Positions 55,998-64,000 of a DNA stretch of 64,000 nt are shown piece by piece. Below the pieces are notes generated by a model that worked only from the letters and a program-made list of their open reading frames with translations, was not told the DNA's origin and searched no databases. Location: contig CM076190.1 of NCBI GenBank assembly GCA_038277395.1, positions 237,639,177-237,703,176 of the forward strand. Reading direction: 5' to 3'. This stretch comes from Dryocosmus kuriphilus (Eukaryota > Arthropoda > Insecta > Hymenoptera > Cynipidae). Within the stretch, counting starts at the first letter, position 1. Every line of letters starts with the position of its first letter. The position numbers and the translations under genes were made by a program.

Positions 55998-58902
55998 ATA
56001 ATGTTGTCTGGCGTCATTGCTTCTTCGAGGTCACCCTCGAGGTCCATTCTTTTTTCTGTCCATCGATTGCATCTAAAGAATGTGTGCTCTGCATCATCTT
56101 CCACCCCTGGACAGTAGTCACAGTTTGAGCTGTTTTTCGTTTGCCTACGGTATAAGTATGCATTGAAGTGGCCATGGCCCGATAGGAATTGGGTGAGGTA
56201 ATAATTTACCTCTCCGTGCTTCCTAGTAATCCATGGAGCTATCGAGTCGATCAGCTTGGCCGTCCACCTACCTCTGTTCTCAGTATTCCATTGCCTTTGC
56301 CACTCTTGGATGGTTGTAGTCCTCTCTTCTGTCAGAAGCTCTTTCCTTCCGTCTATCATTTTTGTTTCGTATATCTTTTTCTTCTCGTACGCTAGCAGCT
56401 CTATCGGGATAGTGATTGAGATGATTAGGACTGCTGGTCCTGACACCGTGCTCTAAGCGCTTCACACTCGAAGAGCTCCTCTCCTTTGCACGGTCATCAG
56501 CTTGTTTCGGTATTTTTCCACCTTGAGTGCGTCTGCACATACCTCTGCTCCATAGAGCATGATGGACTGGGCTACGCTCATGAGGATTTTCCGTTTACTG
56601 CTCCTTGGTCCTGATGCATTTGGCATTAGCCTTGTTAGCATGGCTACCATGGTTTCTGCCTTAGTAGCAGCTCTGCAGATCTGGGTCCAGAAGGTGAGTT
56701 TCTCATCAATCATTGTGCCCAGGTATTTCAGTGCTTGGACGGCCTCAATATTGTGACCCGAAATCTCCGCTTTAAAAGGTTTCGTAAAGGTCCTTTGGCG
56801 CGTTAGAACCACCATCTCAGTCTTTTTCCTTGCGAGTTCAAGGCCATGCTCTTGTAGCCATCCATCTATTAGCATGGATACGTTTGCTACTTTTTCTCGC
56901 GCTGCTTCCTCCGTTCTGGCTCTGATGATGGCTGCTAGGTCGTCCGCGAAAACCAACAGTTTTGTATCCTCGGGCATATCAAGGGTCAGGACACCATCAT
57001 AGACCGCATTCTAGAAATCCGGGCCAAGCACTGAACCCTGAGCTACGCCCGCTATGATCTTGACGTTTCTGGGGCCTTCGGTCGTGTTATACCTTAGGTA
57101 TCTGTTATCTAGATAGTCACAGATAATCCCTCTGATGCAAGCTGGAACTCTAAACCGTTTTGTAATCGCCTTTAGGATATATACCCACCTGACGGAGTTG
57201 AATGCGTTTTTAACGTCAAACGTGATCAGGACACAGACCGATCTTGATCTGTGGTTCCCTTTCCACGCTCTTTCCGTCTCCTGCAGAATCTCTCTTATGG
57301 CACCCACCGTTGATCTGCCGAATCCGAAACCGTATTGGTTTTCTGACAGGCCCCCTGCAGCTAAAACTGCCGCTCTTAGTCTGGTGCGCACAAGCTTTTC
57401 AAGAAGCTTGCCCGCAACATCCAGCATGCATAAGGGCCTGTACGATGCTGGGGTAATGGGCGGGCCCTTCCCTTTGTCCAAAAGCACTAATCTTTGTATT
57501 TTCCCCCTAGCACTAAAAACTCCCGCCAATAAACATGTGTTAAACATATTTAGGAGCAAAAAAGGGTACTTCTTCACTATGGCTTTGTATACTTCGGTCG
57601 ATATGCCATCTGGCCCCGGTGCTTTGCCATTTTTGAGGCTAGAGGTCGCCGCGCGTAGTTCCTCTTCTGTAAATAGTGGTGTCTCGTCTGTGGACGGTAT
57701 CTCCACCTTGGCTCTCTCCTGGTGCTTGGGGAATAGCGTCTCTATGTTTTTCTGCATTTCAGATGGGTCCGTTCTTCCCACTGGTGCTCGTCCGTACAGT
57801 TTCTAGTAACAATCTGGTAACCCAGTCCCCAAGGATCTTTTTCTACTTCTAGTCGTACTTCATCCCACTTGCGTCTTTTGCTTTCGCGTACCGTTTTCTG
57901 CAGATGCTTTTTTGCTAGCATGTAGTCTTTGTTGACTAGGTCATTTTCGGTTTTCTTCCTTCTGGACCTCAGTACTTTTCGTCTGAGTTTCAGGCAGGTT
58001 TTCCTCAGTGCGACAATCTCCTCTGTCCACCAATACACGTAAGCTCTACTGGATTTTGCGATCTTTTTTGGCATGGCTGAGTTACATCCTTCCACTATCA
58101 CCTTCATTGTCTCTTCAATGAGTAGTTCCGCCACTTTCCTAGTAGGTGTATTTGGTGTTTTTTTCCAGCAATAGCCCCCTTTATTGGATATAACTTTCAG
58201 TAGTCTTTCCGCGTTGAGTTTTTTGGGGTTCCAGCCTTTGTTTCTTCCCCGCCCCTCGCACTTTTTTCCCATTGATGGTTTTAAATCAATTTTGAAGCCT
58301 ATGCATTGATGGTCTCTGGCTGTATAGTCTTTTAGGACTTGCCATTTTTTAACCACGCCTGCTGTGCCCGGTGTGGCCAGGGTGATATCTGGGATTGTCT
58401 CCCGATACCCCCTCCTCCTAAAGGTCGTTGCATTTCCCGTGTTTAGGATGGTCAAGTCTAACCTGGCTACCATATCTACCACCTATCTTCGACTCTTGTC
58501 TGACCACATCATACCCCATTCCTGTGATTTCGCATTGAAGTAGCCTGCTATTATTACTTCGTTTTCGAAGCTGCGACAGATGTCCTCTATGTTTTCCAGC
58601 TTTTTCTGAAACACAGTTATACCCTCGTTTGGTGATAGGTAGCAACTGACCAAAGTGACTTTTCCGCTTTTTACCCAAATGAATCCGTCACCCACGCCAT
58701 GTTTGCTTATCGGCAATTTGGTACTATTTCTCACCCATATAGCGACAGTCCTGCTCAGGTCAGAGTGCCATTTCCCATCCCTGAGGTTTTCGTGCTGTTC
58801 TGATATGATGTAAATATCGGCATTTTTCTCTTCCGCAAGCTTAAGCATTAACTCTTGGACTAGTCTGCAGTGGTTTAAATTACCTTGCAGAACTATCGCC
58901 AT
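55998..58902 (-). pseudogene. ORF2 (endonuclease + reverse transcriptase) of R1-like LINE #2
   Basis: Endonuclease: MAIVLQGNLNHCRLVQELML, IYIISEQHENLRD, then VIIAGYFNAKSQEWG (catalytic GDFNAKS with Asp changed to Tyr). A TAG follows at 58485-58483 and the frame resumes VVDMVARLDLTILNTGN. The linker is VYWWTEEIVALRKTCLKLRR. A one-base shift lies near 57800-57780. RT: KNGKAPGPDGISTEVYKAIV, PASYRPLCMLDVAGKLLEKL, YGFGFGRSTVGAIREILQE, GVAQGSVLGPDF, a TAG at 57013-57011 (where related proteins have W) and LLVFADDLAA (56950). YGAEVCADALK follows, then TGA and TAG near 56464 and 56455, and IELLAYEKKKIYE. The C-terminal zinc region NCDYCPGVEDDAEHTFFRCNRW lies near 56130-56070. So one frameshift, at least four stops and one mutated catalytic residue. 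Confidence 0.85.
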
Positions 58903-60161
58903 TTATTTCCTTTGTTCGCCTCCCGTTCGGCTTCTTTGTAGGACAAACACTTTGCCGAGCCAATTATGTGGCCATCCGTAGTACCATCGTTTCTTGCGGC
59001 GTATATACAGCATTTTGGGTTTTTACTACAATCTGCCGACTTGTGTCCCTCGGTTCCACATTTCCAGCATGTTCCACCTCCGTCGATTGATTTGCAATCC
59101 ACTGCAAAATGATCATAGCCTAGGCAACAGAAGCAGTGCTTGACTTTCATCCTTACGCGAACCCTGCAGCTCACCCATCCGATCTTGATGTGGCCTGCTT
59201 GGACAAGCTTGTTTGCGGTCGGCTCTTCTAATTCCACAAAGGCCATCAAGCTTCCGCGAAACTCAGTTTCAGTCATGTTGACTTTCAATTCATCCATTGT
59301 TTCTTGTTCGAGGGCCTTTCTAATGGCCTCTCTTACCTCCTCAGCTTCTGTTGCAGAGTCAATGTCTCTTATCTGTACTTGCATCTTTGGAATGCATTTT
59401 CGAACTTCTCCAGCGTTTGCAACATCGCTGCTCAGAGCTGTGCTGAACTTCTCCTTATTTTCAGCGCTTGCTCTCAACTCTAGCAGGACGCTTCCTTGTC
59501 TGGTCTTCTTTATCGCCGTTGTATCGACCTCCATTTCTTCGGGTTTGACTTTCGCTCTTATTCCTTTTAATACCTCCGCGTAGTTTCGCCCTGCTGCAGG
59601 TTTTATTATTACCGCTTCAGGACGGGATCTTCGAGTTCTCCTCCTACTGTTGTTCACTTTCGTTTTTTCTGTGGAGCTATCACCTTCCGCTTCCTTTGCC
59701 TTCTTTTTCTTTCGGTCTTTAACCTCCGTCCAGTCTGTTACCGGTTGTATTTGGGCTCTTTTTATAGACCTCAAGGTTTCTGCCTCACTAGGGCTTGGCG
59801 TACTTGATGATTGCCTCTTTCTCTTGCTCTCAGTGCTGGGAGTGTCTTGATTTCTCTCAGCAATCTTTGCGGGTCTTTGCCGCATTTGCCCGCTGGTATA
59901 CCCGAGATCAATCCTCGCACTCGTCCATTTCTCTCTTGCGCTTTTTGCTGATCTTAGGTATTCGATAGCATGTTTCAATCCTGTTATAATCTCCAGTTTG
60001 GTGTTCTTCACCGTATCGGACGCTGCTTTAGCACTTTCTAGATTTTCGAGGGCTTTATCAAGGAATATTCTCTCCCGATCCTCGTAGTCTTTCGCCAATT
60101 TTTCCAGAGCTGTCTCACGTATTGTTGCAGCATCAATCCGCTTTTCTGTGTCCGCGTTCAT
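58893..60161 (-). CDS. ORF1 (gag-like, three zinc knuckles) of R1-like LINE #2
   Basis: 422 codons, fully open. The N-terminal ~100 residues are charged and probably coiled-coil (LEKLAKDYEDRERIFLDKAL and following heptads). The middle is basic (KRKRQSSSTPSPSEAE, KDRKKKKAKEAEGD, RRRTRRSRPE). Then a putative RNA-binding block (VQIRDIDSATEAEEVREAIR, FVELEEPTANKLVQAGHIKI). The C-terminus has CCHC knuckles CFCCLGYDHFAVDC (residues ~343-356), CWKCGTEGHKSADC (365-378) and a third Cys/His cluster CCIYAARNDGTTDGHIIGSAKC. In R1-clade LINEs this protein coats the element RNA and directs it to the nucleus. No inactivating change is seen here, in contrast to ORF2. Confidence 0.85.
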   Translation of the reverse strand: MNADTEKRIDAATIRETALEKLAKDYEDRERIFLDKALENLESAKAASDTVKNTKLEIITGLKHAIEYLRSAKSAREKWTSARIDLGYTSGQMRQRPAKIAERNQDTPSTESKRKRQSSSTPSPSEAETLRSIKRAQIQPVTDWTEVKDRKKKKAKEAEGDSSTEKTKVNNSRRRTRRSRPEAVIIKPAAGRNYAEVLKGIRAKVKPEEMEVDTTAIKKTRQGSVLLELRASAENKEKFSTALSSDVANAGEVRKCIPKMQVQIRDIDSATEAEEVREAIRKALEQETMDELKVNMTETEFRGSLMAFVELEEPTANKLVQAGHIKIGWVSCRVRVRMKVKHCFCCLGYDHFAVDCKSIDGGGTCWKCGTEGHKSADCSKNPKCCIYAARNDGTTDGHIIGSAKCLSYKEAEREANKGNKWR

Positions 60162-60684
60162 AGCAGAGTCATCACTTCCGTTTCCGTCCTAATTTTTATG
60201 ATCCATAAAGTGTTTTGTCCAGCGCATTGTGCGTGGTGGGGCGGGCTGAAAAAGCTGGGAACGGGTGTACCCTCGGACCGCAGTCCTACCCCAGTTCCCT
60301 GGGGCCCAGCCTTCGTCTAACTGGTCCCGGAATACACGGACGGACCGGAATCGCCCGGAGCGCTGCAGGTTCCGATCCCTGCAGTCACCACGCAATTCCT
60401 GATCAAGGCCCGATGGGGCTGGATTCCTGATACACGGTCGCAGCTTGCACCTCGGCAGAGCAAGCTCACATCAGTCCCAGCTCCGCGCCGGCGGAAGACC
60501 GGGCATGGTTCGGGACACTCCCAGTGGGCTGCAACCGCCAACGATCGTGCTGGTTTTTGTCCACCCCGGGTATTTGATTTCCCCGGTGCCAACCATATCT
60601 GGAAAGCGTTCCCCTATCCGCAACCTGGGGAGGCGCCCGATGGGAGACCAGCAAACCCCACACGGGGGTCGGGATCGTTTGCCT

Positions 60685-61310
60685 TGCCTTAGCTGACTGG
60701 GATCACTTGGAGGTAACCTACATTGGCTGAAATTTTTCAAAATTCTTGAAAAAATCTTTTTAAAATGACCTTGAAAGCCTGGTTCAAGCCCAAGAACATG
60801 ATTATGGATAAAGTCACACTTGATGGTAAAATTTCCTGCTCTTTCCAAATCGCAATAAAAAATGAATGTTCTGATTTGAGAAAAAAGTGTGACCTTGAAA
60901 TGACCTAGAAGGTCATGGTCAAGGTTAAACCGTGAGATAAAATTTCCTGCTCTTTCCACAACCAAAATGAAAAATAGGTGTTCCCATTTAAAAAATTAAA
61001 AGGGGTTCCGACTAGGAAGAACAAGTTTGAACTTGTAATGAACTTGAGTGTTATGGTCAAGGACATGGTCAAGGTCATATTTGAACGTAAAATTTTCTGC
61101 TCTTTCCAAATCCGCAATAAAAAATGGGGCTTCCCATTTAAAAAATTGAATTTGGCCTTGATATTACCTTCAAGTTCATGGTCAAGATCAAACCGAGGTA
61201 GGCATTGATTAAGCAGGGAGAAATCATAAAAGCTTTGTATTTAATATTTTTCAAAAAAAATTCATTCCTGATGAGTTATTCAGGGGTTTCGATACTTTTG
61301 TGACCCTTTC
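60685..61310. repeat. Right TIR with three subrepeats
   Basis: This is the inverted counterpart of the left TIR. CCTGCTCTTTCCAAATC-type modules lie near 60836, 60946 and 61096. TCAAGGTCA-like words lie near 60889-60905, 60915-60925 and 61049-61080. Confidence 0.8.
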
Positions 61311-61324
61311 TGGGTCTATATATA

Positions 61325-62646
61325 CAAGGTGTGATCAAAAAGTAAAGTGACTTTTTGAATTTCGCGAGATGCGTACAGTCGATATTCGTTTTCTTTTTTT
61401 CTTATGTTGGTACACTCGTCCCAAACATATGTACACGGTTTCAGTTATATAGCATTTTTTGTGTGTTTGTGAGAGGCATAAAGGTTAGAATTGTTTTGCG
61501 TGCTCGGCGATTTTCTGCTGTCAAAAAAAAATGGATCAAAGAATTTGCATCCAATTTTGTGTAAAAAATGGAATTAAGTGCTCCAAAACACTTGAAATTT
61601 TGACAGTCGCATACGGTGAGTGTACTCTGAGTAAAAAAAATGTTTATAGGTGGTACAAGCTCTTTCGGGAAGGCCGAGAAGATGTTAATGACGAAGCTCG
61701 CCCTGGGCGTCCCAGGACGTCAACGACTGACGAAAACATTGAAGAAGTGAAGAAAATGGTGTTGGCGAATCGTCGAATTAGCATTAGGAAAGTTGCTGAT
61801 GATGTCGGCATCTCGTTTGACTCGTTCCAAGCAATTTTAGTGGATATTTTGGGCATGAGACGTGTGTCAGCGAAGATTGTTCCGAAGTTGCTAAATTTTG
61901 ACCAAAAGAACCGTCGCGTGAGCATCGCTCAGGAGCTGTTGAATGACGTTAACGGCGACCCAAACTTGCTCAAAAGGATCACAACAGGTGATGAAACATG
62001 GGTATATGGTTATCACGTCGAAATTAAGGCTCAATCGTCCCAGTGGAAGCATTCTGGATCACCAGTACCAAGAAAAGCACGCCAAGTTCAATCAAATATT
62101 AAGATTTTGCTTACCGTTTTCTTCGATTATCATGGCGTAGTGTATCAGGAGTTCTTACCACAAAGTCGTACAGTTAATAGAGAGTATTACTTTGAAGTTA
62201 TGTGCCGTTTGCGTGAAGCAGTACGAAAAAAACGTCCGGAATTGTGGAAAAACCAGTCATGGTTATTGCACCACGATAATGCGCCAGCTCACACGTCATT
62301 GCTTGTTCGTAATTTTTTGGCCAATAACAACATCATAATCATGCCTCGGCCACCGCATTCACCAGATTTGGCTCCCTGACACTTTTTCGTGTTTCTAAAA
62401 CTGAAAAGACCCATGAAAGGACGGCGTTTTGCGACGATTGAGGAGATGAAGACCGCATGGCTGGAAGACCTGAAGGCTATACCAAAAAGTGCTTATCAGA
62501 AATACTTTGAGGATTGGAAAAATCGCTGGCACAAGTGTATTATATCCGAGGGGGATTACTTTGAAGCACACAACATCAATATTGATCAATAAATAAATAT
62601 TTTTTGATAAAAATAAAGAGTCACCTTACTTTTTGATCACACCTCG
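61325..62646 (+). mobile_element. Mariner element, 1.32 kb, complete ends, TA duplications
   Basis: TIRs: CAAGGTGTGATCAAAAAGTA at the left; the right, in complement, is CGAGGTGTGATCAAAAAGTA, and the arms continue AAGTGACT/AGGTGACTC. TA lies on both sides (61323-61324, 62647-62648). It is full length for mariner. It sits 15 bp outside the right end of the long-TIR Tc1/mariner-type element. Confidence 0.93.
61531..62592 (+). pseudogene. Mariner transposase, one stop at the third catalytic site
   Basis: 353 codons including one internal TGA (62377-62379). N-terminal helix-turn-helix: QFCVKNGIKCSKTLEILTVA and YRWYKLFREGRED, then ARPGRPRTSTTDENIEEVKK and the second DNA-binding half ISIRKVADDVGISFDSFQAI. 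Catalytic triad: TGDETWVYGY (D1) and LLHHDNAPAHTSLLVRNFL (D2). The D34D third position falls where PHSPDLAP is followed by TGA-CAC, a stop plus His, instead of the usual Cys-Asp. After it the frame continues without damage: FLKLKRPMKGRRFATIEEMK, WHKCIISEGDYFEAHNINID, TAA at 62590. Two codons thus separate this copy from an intact frame, and this copy cannot transpose itself. Confidence 0.92.
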
Positions 62647-63227
62647 TATATATGATGGCGACGCTGCCAAGAGTAGAGATTTCTAGCACACGGCGAAGGA
62701 AAATCGTTGTCTTTTTGGAATATTTTATTATTTCTCGTTGACTAATAATCAATGAATCCATATAATTAAAGTCGGAAAATAATCCACATATTTTTTTTTT
62801 GTTTTGGAAATCATTTCATTGAAATGTCATCGTTTCGTCTCATAGTACTACTCATGAAGGAACAATTCGCCATAAGGAACAATGTTAGACGCGAAAAAAA
62901 TAATAGTTTATATCTCGCTCCAAAACCAGCCACAAGTCCCCAAAGCTTAATTGAATCTTTTTTATATATAAGTCTTACTTTATATCTGCAATTTAAAAAA
63001 TTAGATATATTTAATTCAATTTATACGAAATGTGTCTTAGTTCTTTCTTTCGTAATTATTAATTGATACCCATCTCAAGGAGGAGCTAAAGATAATAGTC
63101 GATTTAACTATTGAGGTATGATCCAGTAACTGATGGGCCAGACCAAACAATTTTTCTACAGATTTTAACTTAAAAGGAATTATATTAAACCCAAATAGGA
63201 AAATATTTCCTTCTCTTTAACAATATA
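62647..63227. other. No gene recognised
   Basis: AT-rich sequence. An 80-codon plus frame (62824-63066) has a hydrophobic C-terminal half but no known motif. I treat it as chance. Confidence 0.4.
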
Positions 63228-63510
63228 GCGGGAATGCTATACTGTGAAAGGGGAGAGGAAGAGTGACTGTCGCGTGCTGGAGGTGTAGCGAGTGAGCGTC
63301 AGTAAAAATTGACACCTTGTCCAGAAAATCGAAACCTTGGTCGCCGGCTCAAAAGCCCAGTGCGCTAACCACTGCGCCAACCACGGAGTCGGTGATGAGT
63401 TACATAGAGTCAACTCATCACCTTACTGCCTCACCGCTACCACTCAAGTCAGTCTTCGGGGTAGAAAGCGGGAAACCATGTGACTTGTAACATGTATCAC
63501 GTTATACCCC
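63228..63510 (-). mobile_element. tRNA-derived SINE-containing repeat, copy 1
   Basis: The minus strand shows a Pol III A box, TTGGCGCAGTGGTTAGCGC (63384-63364), in a GACTCCGTGG context. The B box is decayed (GGTTTCGATTTTC, 63338-63326). It is homologous to copy 2 along GCGGGAATGCTATACTGTGA, GTGACTGTCGCGTGCTGGAG, GTGTAGCGAGTGAGCGTCAG and, beyond the head, ACCATGTGACTTGTAACATG. The shared unit is therefore larger than the SINE head alone. Copy 1 has an extra ~60 bp (63415-63470) between head and right part. Confidence 0.7.
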
Positions 63511-63767
63511 CCTCTTCTATTTCGGGACGCCCCAATACTCCAAGTAAAGAAGCAGGGAACTTTTTGTCAGCTGGGCACTAACATAACTGCTGTGGCAGAA
63601 ACCCAAAACGACGCAGCAGAGTCCTTAGATACCGACCTCTACTTATCGGATCTTTCACCGATTAGGTAGAAGTCTTCCTCACCCGGTGTGGTAAACCCCA
63701 AAACACCACCCAATATCTTGGAAGAGGATTCAGGTAATTGTGTAGGTAATTTTCGTTGGGCGCCAAG
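63511..63767. other. Sequence between the two SINE repeats
   Basis: No gene. The text around 63660-63740 (AGGTAGAAGTCTTCCTCACC and CCCAAAACACCACCCAATAT) is probably part of the same dispersed repeat, but I see only one copy in this window. Confidence 0.35.
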
Positions 63768-64000
63768 TATAGCGGAAATGCGATACTGTGGAAGGGGACA
63801 GGAAAAGTGACTGTCGAGTGTTGGAGGTGTAGCGAGTGAAGCATCAGTAGAAATTGATTCCTGGCCCGGGGAATCGAACCCATGGCCGCCGCGCCGGCTC
63901 GAATGCCCGATGCGCTAACCACTGCGCCAACGACGGAGTCGATGATGAGTTGCATACTGGAAAGGGGAAAGCCATGTGAAGTGTACCATGTAACATGTTA
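63768..64000 (-). mobile_element. tRNA-derived SINE-containing repeat, copy 2 (runs to the edge)
   Basis: The minus-strand head has an intact A box TTGGCGCAGTGGTTAGCGC (63931-63913) and an intact B box GGGTTCGATTCCC (63882-63870), 30 nt apart, as in tRNA genes. The intervening anticodon arm is GC-rich but not a clear anticodon stem. The body continues leftward to about 63768. It is in the same orientation as copy 1, about 545 bp away. Confidence 0.75.

Larger units (their letters stand above)
55998..60684 (-). mobile_element. R1-like LINE #2, near full length, 3' end truncated
   Basis: The minus strand carries a GC-rich 5' UTR (60684-60162), ORF1 (60161-58893) and ORF2 (58902 to about 55998), which overlap by 10 bases (AAATGGCGATAG: TGG CGA TAG ends ORF1, ATG GCG ATA starts ORF2). 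The 3' end is missing: ORF2 stops matching after TPDNIIR, and there is no 3' UTR or tail. Loss of the 3' rather than the 5' end is unusual for a LINE and points to a secondary deletion. Confidence 0.85.
53811..61310 (+). mobile_element. Tc1/mariner-superfamily transposon with long TIRs, disrupted by an R1-like LINE
   Basis: Left end CAGGGTGGCACAAAAGTATA and right end, in complement, AAGGGTCACAAAAGTATCG; both continue AAACCCCTGAATAACTCATC. The TIRs extend inward to 54715 and 60685, where CTCCTAGCGATCCCAGTCAG on the left matches CTGACTGGGATCACTTGGAG on the right. The left arm is ~900 bp and the right ~625 bp, differing in the number of ~110-150-bp subrepeats. The left half retains a transposase gene. 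The right half is replaced by a LINE, so the element is dead. Confidence 0.8.

Noticed and set aside
55566..56117. Single 183-codon protein
   Set aside because: It is an artificial fusion: the first part is transposase and the last ~40 codons are antisense to the R1-like LINE.
59140..59583. 147-codon plus ORF rich in Ser/Leu
   Set aside because: It lies antisense to the zinc-knuckle ORF1 of R1-like LINE #2, which is clearly the coding strand.

Overview
The window is eukaryotic. It is AT-rich, has GT/AG introns, and is made almost entirely of transposable elements and satellite DNA. The mix is typical of an arthropod: mariner/Tc1, R1-like, Jockey-like and R4/Dong-like LINEs, a Penelope fragment and tRNA-derived SINEs. 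An insect, perhaps a hymenopteran, is my best guess, but the species is inference. I found no certain host gene. The only long open frame that may not be a transposon ORF is a C2H2 zinc-finger gene that runs off the left edge.

Layout. 1-974: partial zinc-finger gene (minus). 1416-1915: a 500-bp foldback MITE. 3.9-5.3 kb: a degenerate ~90-bp repeat. 5.6-6.2 kb: a frameshifted copy of a gene-like unit whose open relative lies inverted at 45.5-46.2 kb. 7.7-15.2 kb: a LINE graveyard. It holds two R4/Dong-like elements tail to tail (7.7-9.26 plus; 9.55-14.74 minus), the second split by an R1-like LINE (10.2-13.6), followed by an LOA/Jockey-like scrap. 18.2-18.4 kb: the GIY-YIG tail of a Penelope-like element. 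18.63-22.46 kb: a 3.8-kb DNA transposon with ~400-bp terminal inverted repeats (TIRs) and a four-exon transposase damaged by one frameshift. 23.3-27.8 kb: a minisatellite and TTGAAAT-rich low-complexity DNA. 27.8-28.85 kb: a LINE remnant joining a 5' end to a (TAA)n 3' end.

29.8-44.9 kb: a ~150-bp satellite forming a giant imperfect inverted repeat. The left arm is ~11 kb, the central spacer ~0.9 kb and the right arm ~2.4 kb. The left arm contains a ~905-bp (six-monomer) higher-order repeat in four nearly identical tandem copies, bracketed by two copies of a variant.

47.2-53.4 kb: a Jockey-like LINE (minus) broken by a second long-TIR DNA transposon (47.87-50.89, which itself carries a SINE) and by a dead mariner (51.995-53.04). 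53.8-61.3 kb: a Tc1/mariner-superfamily element whose long TIRs are packed with TCAAGGTCA-like motifs. Its transposase is fused to a 3'-truncated R1-like LINE (56.0-60.7 minus). 61.325-62.646: a nearly intact mariner with TA target duplications. 63.2-64.0 kb: two direct copies of a tRNA-derived SINE-containing repeat.

No genes here work together as a pathway. What the window offers is nested-insertion history, satellite architecture, and two long-TIR transposons whose transposases share an unusual motif order (DG / NTG / ARW).
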